Shown here one piece after another: positions 10,953 to 24,189 of a DNA stretch of 64,000 nucleotides. Made by a program: the position numbers and the translations under genes. The notes beneath the pieces are model-generated. The model was not told where the DNA came from. It made no database searches and worked only from the letters and a program-made list of their open reading frames with translations. The first letter of the stretch is position 1; every line of letters starts with the position of its first letter. The stretch spans positions 5,151,001 to 5,215,000 of the forward strand of contig CM070629.1 of assembly GCA_036346255.1 (NCBI GenBank). The letters are read 5' to 3'. The stretch comes from Ampelocalamus luodianensis. Lineage: Eukaryota > Streptophyta > Magnoliopsida > Poales > Poaceae.

Positions 10953-12100
10953 AAAAGGATTCTTTCTTTAATACAGTTGTATGTTGTAATAGCACTTCAG
11001 TTAGAAATTTCAAAACTGAAATTTTTTTAAAGTGTTTTTTCGTTATTCATGTTGCTTGTAAACCAAAGCACCAGGATAGTAGAGAAGAAAATGTAACTGT
11101 ATTTGATGGATTTTTATGGAACTATAGAATGGATCTGTGATGTAATGGACCTTCAAGTAAGGTTTGTATTTCGAAGAGCGTTATACGTTCCTCCTCCAAT
11201 GAATCTCATGCCACATTTGATGTTTGTACCTCAAGTAAGGTTGCAGAAATTCATTTTTGCCATGGTGGAGCATGAACCGATCCATACAAAGTGCGTACTA
11301 TCTGCATCTAGAGGATTGGATGATCTAGATCATGGTAGAAATCAAAGCTTGCCCAAGTGTGGAAAGTTACTCATGGTGCACATTTCTTTATGTCAACATT
11401 GTTCGTATGTGAAATAGTTGTAGTTTATCGTGAAAAACTTCTGCCTACTTAAGCCATGTTTGGAATGCATGAATACCACAGGAATTTCGCAGGGATTCAC
11501 AGTGTTTAAAACAGGATCTTATAGGTTATAATAACCTATTTAGGACGTAGAGCGTCAATTTACCATAAATTTCACGGAAAACAGAACGATGCCTCTAAAA
11601 ATTTCAAAGGAGAACACATGTTGACACGTTGGTACAACTACATCGTTGTCCTGCAAATTAGACGCCATACATACCGCATTCCCTCCGCCTATTTGGAGCC
11701 TCCAAAATCCGAAGGAGCTGCTAGCCCACACTGTATCATTGGAATGCATTTTCAACGGTACAACAGTTTCGTACAGTTTCGTGAAGTTTCAATTGCTTAA
11801 AAGTTCTACATTTCGAGTTTGAAGTTTTGACTAGTAAGTTTCATAATTAAAAAAAGTTGTAAATTTCAAGAAGTTTTTTTTTAAAAAAAAAAAAAAGGTC
11901 TCAAGGAAGTTTCAAATGTGAACGAGACATGATAAAACTTCTGAGTTTCAAGCCAGCTTCACAAGTATTCAAAGTTTGGAAAGAATAAAGCTTAAAGTTC
12001 AAGATGTGTTTCAAGTTTTGAAAAAAAAAAGCGAACCTTCAAGTTTTAAATCCAAAACTTTAAATTTCAAAGGTGATCTCAAGTTCAATGGTTTTAACTG
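10953..12100. other. ET gene 3' flank and unassigned sequence
   Basis: The first 150 bases are AT-rich and suit the 3' UTR of the ET gene (AATAAAAAAGG at the stop, and further A-rich runs). From about 11460 the sequence changes to a probable transposon remnant starting GCCATGTTTGGAATGCATG. I see no coding exon here. Confidence 0.5.
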
Positions 12101-12600
12101 TTACAAATCTGAAATAAAAAGGTGTAGGTATCATAGAGTTTCATAAACAAAATTGGAGGTTCCCTAATCCACAAATATCATAGAATTTCATCAATAAATT
12201 TGGGGTTCCTAAAATCGGCAAATATCATAGAGTTTCAAAAAAATTGAAAGGTTCCACAGCCAAATACCGAAAAGTTTCACACAAATTTGGAGGTTCTAAA
12301 GCCGCAAGTATCATAAAGCATCATTACCAAAATTAGGGTTTCTAAAGTCGAAGTATCATTGAGTTTCATCAACAAATTTAAGGATCCTAAAATTCACAAG
12401 TATCATAGAGTTTCAAAAAAAATTAGAAGATTCCACAACCAAGTAACAAAAGAGTTTCATACAAATTTTGAAGGTTCTAAAAGCCAAGTATTAGAGTTTC
12501 AACAAGACTTGAAGGTTCTAAAGCCAAGTATAGTAGAGTTCCAACAATTTTTTATGTTTTACAAGTCAAGTATCATAGAGTCTTGGCTTGCATGAAGTTT
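12100..12600. repeat. Degenerate AT-rich tandem repeat, about 60-bp period
   Basis: The pattern TATCATAGAGTTTCA, then an A-rich stretch, then GGTTCTAAA or GGTTCCTAAA recurs about eight times. Copies are diverged. A second GAAACTT-based tract lies at 62690-63335. Confidence 0.7.
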
Positions 12601-12744
12601 TGGGCAACTACCAAAGATTGAAAAGCGTGTTTTAAAACAAATGTATTCAAAATTTTATAAAAAGATTCAAAATTCGATCAAAAATTTAAAAAAAAAACGA
12701 ATAAATTTCACACGCTTGCAATCTACAATCCATGACTGCTTTCC

Positions 12745-12972
12745 ATGTCATACCTCTGTGCCTTCGTGACCGCAGAGCTCGCCACGCCCACGAGCCACCT
12801 CGCGGCGGTGTGGAGGAGAGGAAGGAGGAGGAGCGGACTCCAGAGGCTCGCGGCGTTCCTGCTCGGGATTGCGTTCTGCGCGCTCGTCTGCCATTTGAGG
12901 AGCGTGGCGTTCTTGGAAGGCCTCCGGAAGACGGGCGGTGGCCGGCATTTAGTGCGGATTTTGCTGTACTGA
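12745..12972 (+). CDS. Orphan exon-like ORF with one predicted membrane helix
   Basis: The 75-residue frame is GC-rich inside an AT-rich region and ends in TGA, followed by T-rich sequence resembling a plant 3' UTR. It contains a hydrophobic segment, LAAFLLGIAFCALVCHL, after a basic patch WRRGRRRSG. I do not recognise the family. It may be the last exon of a gene whose upstream part is missing, or a captured fragment. The ATG at 12745 is only the first in frame; no promoter is evident. Confidence 0.35.
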   Translation: MSYLCAFVTAELATPTSHLAAVWRRGRRRSGLQRLAAFLLGIAFCALVCHLRSVAFLEGLRKTGGGRHLVRILLY

Positions 12973-13877
12973 TTGGTTTCTTCTCTGTTCAGCTTCTTGA
13001 GGTGCATTGCGTCGGACGGGAATTGGGGTGGAAGTTTTACGTTTTCTTATACGGTAACTGTTCTTGGGGTATGGACGTGAGATGTTGAACTGTTCATATG
13101 ATTTGATCGTATGGTTCTTCGTTTCTACTTGTTGCTGTTCTTGTTTTCCTCTTTGTTTTTTAGTGTGAATTTTTGCTGACTGGACTACTCGAGATTGCAA
13201 ACTTGTTCTTGGAATAGAGCTGGTGTTTTTGGGAGAAATTGCAATGTATTAGTTGCTGGTATGAACTATGAAGGCGCACAGTTCACCATTTGGTGCTTGG
13301 AAATTGATCTTGTCACGTACTTGCTTTCATCTTCTGCATCTCTTTCCGTGGATAGCATACAAATGTTTCTGCTGCTAGTTTGCCTATGCAGAACAAGAAA
13401 AGAAAGGGCGAAAAGTCAATAACATATGTAGGAAGTCTGGACACTATTGGCGCCATCTGCATTCGAAATTCCGAAACTAGCCTCATTACTCTAAAAATTC
13501 CAATTCTAACCCCTTGACCTGCATGCTGCGCCCATCGCATACATGCGGCTGCTGCTGCGCCCATGCACGCAGCGGCACCAAGGGCCGCCCGCCGAACCGG
13601 CGCGTGGTGCGACATTACCAGCAAGCAGCAGCAGCAGGCGGCGACGAGCGAAGGCCGCGGCGCGGCAGCGAGGCGTCTTTGCGGCGGCGGCGCGGCATGC
13701 ACTGCTGCGATCCGTGCGCGGCTGCGTACATCTCGCTCTGCGCGCGCAGCGACAAACCTCTGCGGTATGTGGCGTAGTACGGTGTCGACGAGGCCATTTC
13801 TGGAATTTCAAGGATAAGACTGCTGGTTTTGAAAATTTGGATACATAAGGAGCCAATAACGTCCAAACTTCAATATG
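12973..13877. other. No recognisable gene
   Basis: A T-rich 3'-UTR-like part (to about 13200) is followed by unremarkable sequence and a GC-rich, CGG/GCA-rich island at 13513-13780. Open frames in the island are composition-driven and on several strands at once. Confidence 0.5.
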
Positions 13878-15140
13878 TAGAGGTGGCCAAATGGACAGTA
13901 CACTAGGCCATGCGCCGGTCCGATGCATGAATCTGTTGGGCCGGTTCAGAGATGGTACGATCGCTGGGCTGGCATGGCTCGACGTGTCGTGTTTGGGCTG
14001 GTCCGGTCCAACACGTATAGTACCGTGCTCATCACGTTCAGGCACAGCCTGTTTAGCCTGTTAGGCACAGCACGGTTAAGCCCGGCACGCCCCCGTTAGG
14101 CAAAGTTGCGGTCAGTATTTTGAAGAAAACAAAAATTAGCCATTTTTAGCCATTAGAGAGCTTGAAAAACATGGAAAAAAATATCACAAAAATCTATAAA
14201 TAGGCCACATACTCCCTTTTATTCAGCCACCATCTAATCTTCACTCTCTTCTCTAAGTTCTGTTGTGAAAATTTAGATCCCTCTTATGATAATTTGGCAA
14301 AATTTGAAATATTTTTGCCAAATATTCAAAATTTTGAAATCCAGATGCAATCAGAAAAGAGGTACAATACTGATTTTTGTAGATTTTTATTGTTCATATT
14401 TGTTATACTAAGTTGGAATAAATAATAGTATAATTTTCCATCGATAGTTTTTCATGAAATAAAAGAGGTACAATACTGATTACCAGGAAGAGCGCTTCAA
14501 ATTTTTGCAGTGGTGGTATGACCATAAGGTAATATATCCAGTGCTATCTATATTAGCACGTGATGTGTTAACTATTCTTGTCTCCACGGTTTCCTCCAAA
14601 TCTACTTTCAGTATTTCTCGAAGAATATTAGAGAAGAGAAAAACAAATCTCACGAGTAGTGTGGTGGCGATATTTCTAATTGCGAGACTGAAAACAAGCT
14701 TGTGCACGAGATCAACACTATGTAGGAATATAAGTTGGCGGACGTGTTCAAAATTCTTTTACCTAGACAACGACACTTAGAACATGAATATATAGAGAGC
14801 TATAGGATGTACGCTTTTTTCTTTGACAATGTTTTCTCATGTTGAGTGTGTGTGTGTGTGTGTCTTTTTATGGGTATAGAACTCATTTTTTTTAAAAAAA
14901 AAATATATATTGTATTCTTGAATTCTACATATTTTCCAAGGTTTTTTTTTTACAATTTTTCAATTTTTTCTGATCGAGATGGGCTACACAAGCCGACCCA
15001 GCATGTCAGGCTAATCGTGCCTGAGCCAACATGTGAGCTCGATGTGTCGTGCCTGAATTAACGGCTGAGCCCATGAACCGACACGACATGACCTGTTTAG
15101 CTAGTCAGGCCAACCGGACCGTGCCTAATCGAGCATGCAC
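13878..15140 (+). mobile_element. Internally deleted hAT element with transposase C-terminal remnant
   Basis: The left end reads TAGAGGTGGCCAAATGG, typical of plant hAT termini, followed by GCC/GGC-rich subterminal sequence (13890-14110). The right part (14980-15140) has matching inverted motifs such as GTGCCTGAGCC and CACGACATGACCTG. Between them 14505-14715 encodes the hAT dimerisation region: SILARDVLTILVSTVSSKST followed by SISRRILEKRKTNL. The remainder of the transposase is gone. I could not find a matching 8-bp duplication, so the right boundary is approximate. Confidence 0.7.
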
Positions 15141-16259
15141 TACCGTGGCCGTCAGTTGTGCTTCGAGATTTGTGTGCTTCCCTCCCGGCGCGAATTTTGC
15201 AAAACAACAGTCTCTCATCTCTCTCCTCTTCCTCGTCCTGCACATCCCGAGCTCCGGGCGCCCTGGCCCGTCCTCCACCGCTAAGCCGCGGCGTCGGTCG
15301 ATCCCTCTGTCGTCCGAGAGCCACACTGCTGGTCCGATCCCGCACCGCCGTCCGGACGCGGACACGGACAAGGCCGGCGGTGGGAGGCGGCCTGCGGTCG
15401 GCCGGATCCAGAGGGTGCCGAAGGGGAAGACCCCGTTTGGATCTGACGGTGGAGGAGGATGGGGGAGGGGCGGCGCCGGCAGCAGAGCAGGTTGGGGAAG
15501 TGGTGGCGCCGGCGGAGTAAGGGGATCTGGCCTCGTTGGCTGTCGAACGCCGAAGCCAAATCCAGCGGGGAGGACACCAAATCTGGTGGTTGGCCGCGGG
15601 AATGACGGGGGATTCGGGGGTTGTTGCGCCACCGTGCCTTCTCTCGTGATTGTGAGAGAGCGGATAATTTCAGGATTTGCCCTCATAAAATAGATAGATT
15701 TCAGATTTTACCCTCATCTATTCGCCGAGGCAAAGAATGAATTATTCCTTCGCAAAATGGGCTAGTTGAAGACACGAATCTTAGATCACTTCTACAATGT
15801 GGATAGTGTAGGCGGTTGCGTGTGTACAAGCAAAAACCGCACTGATAAGTCAGATCTTTGCGAACTCAGTCCTCGCATCACCGTTATGTTCTCACAATAA
15901 GCCTCGGAAAGGGCGAGTAGGCTGATCCTAAAAGATAAAAGGATAGTGGTACACAACTCAGAAGTGACCAAAAAATCAACTTTGCCCAAATCTTGAGAAA
16001 AACAAGTGCAACCTTACAGCTGACTGTCAACAGGGCATTAGCTGCTGCTGTGCCTAAAAACTAGTACAGATTACATTCCTACAGCACGGTATCTAAGGCC
16101 CAAAAATGTCTCCTGAGTACAGTTACTGATAGCTCAACATCATCAGCCTAACATCACCACATAGATAAGTTACAAAAGATGTTACGTTGGAACAATGTGT
16201 TAGCCATGACAGCAGTAGTCAACAGCTGTTATCTCTGGAATTGTGAGACGAAATGGCTG
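15141..16259. other. GC-rich island and 3' flank of the SUMO E1 gene
   Basis: 15180-15670 is GC-rich with overlapping open frames on both strands and no family resemblance; it may be a captured first exon or promoter. 15700-16259 is AT-rich and probably contains the 3' UTR of the minus-strand gene ending at 16260. Confidence 0.45.
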
Positions 16260-19200
16260 CTATTGCAATCTCTGTTTCTTGATTAAGTTTGGGTCCTCAG
16301 CAAGCATAACAATATCGTCGTCGTCGTCTTCAACAACTTGAGCACTACTGGAAGCATCACAATTATCCTTTGTTTCTAATATTTCATCCAGCTTGCGCTT
16401 CGTTCCAGGTTTAGCGGATATATCCTCGACAATATCATCAGTGTCATGTGCACTGGACGAAGAAGCAACCGATTTATTCTCCCCATTACTGGTTACTTGC
16501 TTCTCCACTGGAGCAGACCAACCAGATAGAACCATTCCATCAGGCTCTTTTTCTTCATCGAACTCTTCCCTGCATTGATCACTGAATAAATGAAGGTCTA
16601 CCCTTGAAAGAGTAGTGAATTGTATGTGCCCACTACTACAGAATTATGGCATGCAGCTTCCATTCATATACAGCATAGAATGAGAAGCAATTTTATATCC
16701 ATGTATTTGTGATGTGACATTAAGCATGGAACGAGTCAACAATCTTACATGCTAGAGCCAATTTGTATGTAACAACATTGTATAAAACAACGGCAGTTTT
16801 GGCACAATATTACTTTGTGAACATCATTTGCTAAATTTATTTAGTGCAGATATGTGAAATATAAGCGCTCTAAGTATTTTATACACTAGTAGTTAACCAT
16901 CATCTGCATCTACCTAGGACTTAATTGCACCAGAGCGTAAGATCCCAACCTTTTGAAAAGATTGTTGGAAGGAACAGGGAACCAGAAAATTATATATTCT
17001 ATACAAACATACAGTTACCGTATCATTTTAAAAGACATAATCTGATACACAAAGAGGCCAACATGCAAGGTTTACAGAAAAACAAAAGCATAAGCTATAT
17101 AGTGAAAAAGATGAATATGAACCTGTGCTTGATGTTAATGCTGCATGATAATTCCTGCTGGAAATCCTCGACAGTAAGCTTTGTACCATTAATAACTGGA
17201 GCTGGAAGTTCAGCCAATACCTGTAGTAATCTGTCAGCACTAAGCTGGCAATAAATAAATAATATGTAGCAATTTGCATCTACAGGGGCCACAGGCTAAA
17301 AAAGAAATAAATGCTATGGAGTGTATCATTTCCCTGCCTTGAACGGGGAACACTATGGGAATGTAGTACCTTCTCAAGGTTTAAAGCATAATTTGCAGCC
17401 TCATCTTCCTCTAAGCCATCGCCATCCTCGAAAACAAGCGTGGAGCCAATCATTACCGAAGGGAGGTTCATTCCAAGTTTGCTTTTTATAATCTTGTCAA
17501 TGACCTCCCTAAGTTTTATTGTCTTAGTGTTAACCTCCAGAAGTAGAGGGGTCTGATGCATTGAGTTTTAGTTTCAGGTCAGAACCAAAAGAGTGCAATA
17601 AAACATAAGAATATCATTATCCTAGACAAGTGCAAAATACCTCAGAGCAGACATAGCATGATTTATTAGGTTCAAAAGGTTCTACAGGCATCAAGAGCAT
17701 CTTCCTTGAAGGATGTTTAAGACAATATGTCATTCTGGAAAAATATGAACCAACGAGGTTACAATTCTTTTATATTATCAGTGGAAAAGCCAAAACAACA
17801 CATGTGAATAATATACGATAGCATATTGAAAGGAAGGAAAGTGCCATTAAAGTCTAGAAAATCGGCATCAAACTTTTTGGAGACTAGCATATCCAGAAAG
17901 CAGGTACTTAAGACTGAACTGTAATATCTTATGTAGAAAACATTGGCGAAACAATGTCATGTAACAAATTAAGAATGTAGTCACCTATATTTCTGATAAT
18001 CACCCTGGAGCACTTTGATTGCTTCAATAACAATTAGACCAGCTATTATAGCATTTGTTGTTGCCACAGCATGTACAATGTTCCCAGCAACACCTTTAGC
18101 TTCAAAAAGACTATGCAGTGGTATTCCAAAAGAGGAAGCTCTGATATTAGCTGCAGCAGTAACAAACTCGACAGCCAATTGGTCATCCTTGTCAAAAACT
18201 AAGTTTCCAATGTCCTAATAACAGGAAAATCTCAATTATATAAAGGAAAGTAATTTTTAAAGGTCACAGAACTCAGAACAAATTTCATACAAACCTTCTC
18301 TCTTTTTTCAAAAAATAATTTTAAAGCCTCCAAGAACATTCTTGAATTGTCAGCAAGAGTCCATATCTCTTGTGGATTTCTAAGACCAAGAGACACCATA
18401 GCAGATGGTTCTTCCTGCTCCTCATCACTGCAATCACATGCGCTACCATTTTGCTGAACAGCTTCTTCAGGTAATGCGTCTCTGATGTATATTGGATTTG
18501 GCCTTTTTCGATTCTTCCAAGTTTCTTCATTCTCTAAGGCAACTTCAACGTTGTAACCAAATACATGATCATAGATCCTCCGAGCATATTTTTCAAGATC
18601 TTCATCTACAATCCTTTCAAATACATCTGATTTTGAACTGGTACCATCTTTTGAATGCACATTAAGATCATTATCCTGGTTTTTATCACCAAACAGCTTT
18701 GCAAAAAGCAGCTCCTTTGCCCAAACAATGCAGTGAACAAACTGTAAAGAGAAGACAAAATCAGCCATTAATGCTAGCATTAAAAACTAATCAGTACTAT
18801 AGTTAACAAAATTGTGAGTTCACAAAAGTATTGCCAAAACTAGCAAGCTAACATGTTGATATTTCAAATTTTAGTTACATCATAATTGCCCAAAACAAGT
18901 GAACGGATATTTGTTAGAAGAATACACCTTTTGTGTATGCAACTCGCATTTTGTGGATTCCAAGATATTACAACAACAACAACAACAAAGCTTTTGGTCT
19001 CAAACAAGTTAGGGTAGGCTAGGAATGAAACCTCCTCAAGGTCAAAGAGACGAGTGCCTTGCAAATAAAATAAAATGAAAAAAAAAACTACAAGACTAAA
19101 ACCCTAAGCCGTACATCCTGCCATCTGAACCGAGAGCCTAAAACACAGTCCCTAAACCTTCTTATGGTTCTGGTGCGTGGATTCCAAGATATTAAACATA

Positions 19201-22200
19201 CATAAATGATACCATAACAGGCATGCCCTTATAACTAAGTACAACTGTCCAATTGCATCAATTGGAGTGAAATTTATTGTCCGGTTCCATTGAAATTACT
19301 CAAGTAACCAAAGATGGAGTAAACAAGCATATTTTCATATATAAACAGGGGCATCAAGCCATGGATACAAGAATAATACTAACTAAATAATAAATACCCC
19401 TTCCCATTTTTTTAAAAAAAATGCATCTTACAAACAGTCTAACCCAACAAAAGACAGCAGGAGTAGAAAATTAGTCTTGGCAGAAATACAAGAATAGAAA
19501 CACAAACATGATAAGAAATACAGCTTACAAAATACTTTTAAAAATAAGGAAAGGAAAAAGGAAAGTAGGGCAAAAAAGGAACCTTCGATGGAGTGCTTGT
19601 AATTGTGCAGACAGGATATGATTTTGGGACAGGCTTTGGTTGACATTCATAGCACTCAGTTTTACCCTTGACATGAACAGTAACCTGCAAAATATGGAAT
19701 GGCAAGTATTTTTAGCAAAGTATTAGCTTTAACTATTTAGCAGGGACTTATCGATTAGTTTAGTCAACATTGGTAGCTTATCTTAGTACAGTTGGCAGAT
19801 ATGCTATACTATAAAATAAACAAGGATGGTTTCAACAACAACAATGTTGCTACATGCTAACTTGCTAAGTCCACAACACAAAAACTCATTTGTAAGTATA
19901 CTAAGATCTAACCATTAAATGGTATGCGTTCCAAATCGAGGTACACATAAGAACTCTTGAGTTTTGATACCCAGTGTCCATGCATCACGTGCCAACAACT
20001 GAGAAATTTCATGCTCACTGTAAAATTGTGCAATGTCCAAGTTCCTAAATTATGGAATTTCTTAGACACTGTATAGTCTAAACACTACCAAAGGGAATAT
20101 ATGCACTGTATGCAATGTACCAAACTACATAAAAATATATGTAACCTACGTGGAATGTACACGAATTTTAGCATAGCTACCACCAGGAGATGCTTGTGCG
20201 CTGTGTGTAAGGAGAAGATTAGAAATTAAATTCTGCACAATTTCCATTTCTAAATACACCGTTTATATTCAAAAGACGCACATGTAAATTTTGTGGAAAA
20301 GGGGGGGAAAGCCTACTTTCTCCGATCCATATTTGCTTATCTGCACTCAGAAGGACCAGTTAAGAAATGACTACACATTTCCCTCTGTGGACCCATCACG
20401 TAATTATCCAATGGTTCGGGCCAATGATTCAGCCATGCGATACACAATGGCCAGAACACAACATATACTCAACCGGAAGGTTGTATGCCTATGGTAAATA
20501 TTATGCTGGTCACTAGCAAAAAGAAAAGAAACCACCAAGGGTTTCCTTAAGAGATAGTATGTTTCCTTAAGAGATAGTATGCGGCTCCGCATACTGGCCA
20601 ACAATAACAGGGAATCACCTGTAACAGGAGTACTACCAGCGACATAAGAAAGACTGGCATACCAGTACTCACAGCCATCAGTAAAAAAAGATATACCTTG
20701 CATACTTACACATACAGAGTGTGGTAAAGTTATAACTAACAGTAGAAATTAGCAGCACCATGATAAGCCACTAAGAATTATAGCTCCATGCATAGTAGCA
20801 CAAGAGTTGCTGAGACTACAATTGTGGTATTTGATCACCTCACCTGTCCCAAAAACCCAGTCGATCCACTTTCAACCAAAGGAACTTCAGCTGCAAGGCA
20901 GAGGCGATTAACATGCCGTCTAGCGTCCAAGTTATCAAGGCCATTCAGAACTACATTAAATTGCTTGAAGAAATCAACATTGAACTGAGATTCCTTCACA
21001 TTTGCATGATATGATTTTATATTGATATTTGGCCTAAATTTCAGAACAGCATCTCGAGCAACCTGGCAAGATCAATGATACAATAGCATAAGCAGCAGCA
21101 ATAATCAAGTGAAGACAACAAATACATAATAGAAAGCCCCCAGATAACTATGATAGAAATTGTACTTACATAGGATTTTGACTGTCCAACATGACTCTTC
21201 CGAAATAAAAACTGTCTGTTCAGATTGCTGACCTCAATTGTGTCCAGGTCAATCTGCAGAGAAAAAGATCAAATTCCTTGGGTGCATCATTTGACAGGAA
21301 ATCGACATATTTTTCATAAGTTACATCAGTACTAAGGGGGGAATGACCCATGACAAAGGCATATGAAATAATATGTTACAAGCATGAAGCGAATCAGATT
21401 AAATGAGAAAGCTGATGAAAGAAGGAAAAGAAATGAAAAAACAAATGCGGAAAGAACGAATGAGGAATCATTTTATCTCCCTGTGTCATGCCAAAATGCA
21501 GTCAGATAAAGGTTTTGTTTCCCATGGCATAGTTTTTTTCTTTGTAAATAGAACCACCGATTTAGTCCAACCAAGAGAAAACATGATAAATATGTCAATA
21601 ATAACCTAGCAAGTGGCCCATGAGTAACAACCAAGTGCACCGCAGCCGTCTCAAGCACATTGGTTTGTGTAGCTTTCGTTACCTGAGCAAGGGAATTACC
21701 GTAAAGAGGAAACCTTTCACACCAACAGTGAAAGAAACATGAGCAGCAGCACAACAGATCACCTACTGGGCAAGAGTAAGACCCTCAGCACAATCCTAAC
21801 AAGGATCGACCTGCGCCCTAAAGATCAATACAACCCTTACCAAGCATAGTTGCAAGTTAGAGCAGCCTGCAGGAAAACCTTCAATAGAGTAGCGGATAGC
21901 CCTCTCATGCTCTACACAGTATACTTATCCACTTTCGAGCTTCTAGTCAACGCTATCCCTATCGCAGATCCCGCTACTAACTCAGAAGCGCACCAGCCAT
22001 CCACCGCGCTGTTCTCTACGTAGCTAATGCACAAGCTCGATTCGAGCAACGTGGCAACAAACCTAGGAACAGTGTTAATTAAGAGCGAGGAAGCATGTAG
22101 CTAACAACAGACGCACGATGTGGATTTCGCTGAAGCCGGAGAGCGCGAGCGTCTTAAGCAGCTCGCACCCGATGCCTCCCGCCCCGACCATCAGGACCTT

Positions 22201-22380
22201 CGCCGCCTGCGCGCACCACGAACAAAACCAGCCGAATCAGTCCCCCGGGCGCACCAAAATTCGACCCAAAAAAAAAGCACAGGCTGGGGAGATCCCCGTA
22301 ACCGCCCCCGCGGCGAAGCGGGAGGGGAAGGGCTAGAGACGGCTCACCCTGATGGCCTCCTCCGAGGCGGCGGAGGTCAT
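16260..22380 (-). CDS. SAE2: SUMO-activating enzyme subunit 2 (SAE2/UBA2), 11 exons
   Basis: Minus-strand exons: 22380-22348, 22206-22117, 21253-21170, 21062-20844, 19684-19583, 18741-18295, 18214-17985, 17734-17641, 17552-17370, 17220-17123 and 16569-16260. Phases fit throughout and give 629 residues, the usual family length. With SAE1 the protein adenylates SUMO, takes it as a thioester and passes it to the E2 SCE1, mainly in the nucleus. Seen: the ATP-binding VGAGGIGCELLK at residues 18-29, the NGLDNLDARRHVNRL crossover block, paired zinc cysteines CYEC (153-156) and CYVC, the catalytic cysteine in YPVCTITSTP (Cys168), the EGF/ubiquitin-like C-terminal part, and an acidic then basic tail (DDDDD, KKQR) that suits nuclear localisation. 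Introns 5 and 10 have weak donors (GTTCCT, GTTCAT). All catalytic features are intact. Confidence 0.97.
18971..19177 (-). mobile_element. SINE-like retroposon in SUMO E1 intron 5
   Basis: The 207-bp insert is flanked by a perfect 18-bp duplication, GTGGATTCCAAGATATTA, at 18953-18970 and 19178-19195. On the minus strand it ends in a (TTG)n run, as in Au-type plant SINEs, preceded by CTAACTTGTTTGAGACCAAA. A clear tRNA-like A/B box pair is not visible, so the family is uncertain. The long duplication proves insertion through a nicked-target copy mechanism. Confidence 0.8.
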
Positions 22381-24184
22381 GGGAGCACGAGGGGGGCCGC
22401 GGAGGCGAGGGTTCTGAGGTTTGGGGGGTTTGGGTTGAGGGAAAGGACGATGGGAAGGAATTTTGGGGAGGGCGATTTGGGGGGGAGAGAGGAGAGGAGA
22501 GGAGAGAGGGGGGTGCGCTTTGATTGAGGGGCAGCCGGGTCGCGTTCGCGTCGGTCCGCCCCGGAAAAGAAGCGTCGTGGAAATTGAGGGGGTTGCTTGT
22601 CAGTTGCGCTTGCGCTGCGCGGCTCGACTCTTTCCTTTCTCTCTCTGCATTCGGGAGGATCGATCGGACGGACTCCCACCGGACGCAGCCTTGCGGTTGC
22701 AGGGCGATGGAGACGGTCGGATTGGATGTGCGTCAGGCTCAAGGTCTATATGGGAGGAGGGGGGCCCCGGCAGTCGTGTGGTTTTGGGAGGAGGGGTTAC
22801 TGTATTGACATTTTGGGCTTTTGACCTGAGCCAGGAGCTGATTGGCTCGATGGAACCGGTTCTGTGCAGATTGATTGGTTTTTTTTTCTGGGGGTATAGG
22901 AATAGGAGCACCCCGTATCCAACCCTGATTGATTAGCCACACTGCTAGAAGACAAAGCAATGCAGTGGACAGATATGATCTAGACAAAGCGATGCAGGAA
23001 ATAGATAGATAAGATCTAGGGAAAGCATGTTTTTTTTCTTCTCAGAGGCTACTTTGTCGGGCCAATTGTAACTGTTTCAATCAAGATTAGTGAAAAGTTT
23101 GAAACATGGGAATCTACAGAAATTAGATTGCTTTTCAACAAAAAAAAACTGTGTTCAAAACGGGCCCCAGACAGTTCGAATATCCTAGCAGGGGTTGAAT
23201 ACTGATCCAAGGCTTTGGCTAGTGAGGGCTGCAAGGCCCAATGCCTCGAGAGTTGAGATCCTTTATTGGTTCTTTTTTTCCCTTAAGAGCTTATTTAGAT
23301 AGGGAATTATTAAAATCAATTCATTTGGATTGGATGTGATTGAGTCAGATCATAATGTATTCAAACAAACACTAAGTTGGCATATGAATGAGTTCGGTTT
23401 AACAGCTCATTGCAATGTCACTGAAATCCTCAGCCAGTCGGTACGGGACATCAACAACATTTCCTATGCAGTTCTAGCAAAATAAATACTGCTGTGTATA
23501 TATGTGCTGAGTTCATATTGCATATTGTCGTTTCTCATGAACCCCCTTTTCATGAATTCCTCCATATACTATATATTACTGTTCACAACCGTCCCAATGT
23601 TCAAATTTGTATCTCCTACCAGGGTTATTGGGTTTGTAATTGTACTAACAGAAATTTGTCTTGAAACTGATCCCTTTGATTTAAGTTAAGATTTTATCAG
23701 AAAAAGAACAACAATGTCAATTTGAAGGAAATGTAACCAAAATTTTGACTATATATCAAAAACACAAACAAATTTAGCCAACACTACCAATCTTTAGCGC
23801 CCAAAAACTAATGGGCATGCATTGCCTTCTAACCAAACAATCATACTCGTTTTCCGCTAATCTTGCGCAAGCGGCTAGTCTAGGTGAGAAGAGATGGCGG
23901 GGTACTTTACCAAAATTTGGTATTTGAACAAATTTAGCACCCAATTAAATTGTTACCAAGATTTAGTAAGATTCCCTTCTCATTGTCTCAATTTTCTTAC
24001 CAAAGTTTGGCCAAAACTTGGACTAAGAATTTGATGCACACATTGGGAGTGTTTTGTGTATAGCTTACAGGTACTGAATCTTTTTCATAGTGTATGCTAC
24101 ATGCAGTTTTCTTACCAAAATTTAGCTCAAAATATGCATTTGAAACAACTAGCATGCAGTTTTCTGTAAACATTCTGCATGCTA
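22381..24184. other. SUMO E1 promoter region and intergenic sequence
   Basis: 22381-22740 is GC-rich and contains the 5' UTR and core promoter of the minus-strand SAE2 gene, with a GA-rich run at 22460-22515. From 22900 on the sequence is AT-rich. A probable MITE edge (GAGCTTATTTAGATAGGG, 23286-23303) is the only structure I can suggest. Confidence 0.45.
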
Positions 24185-24189
24185 TCTGG

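Noticed and set aside
13506..14045. Minus-strand 179-codon frame
   Set aside because: It crosses a CGG-rich island and the hAT subterminal repeats; frames are open on both strands and no motif is seen.
15049..15693. 214-codon plus-strand frame rich in Gly/Arg
   Set aside because: Open on both strands in a GC-rich island, with no signal or domain and no splice-consistent partner.
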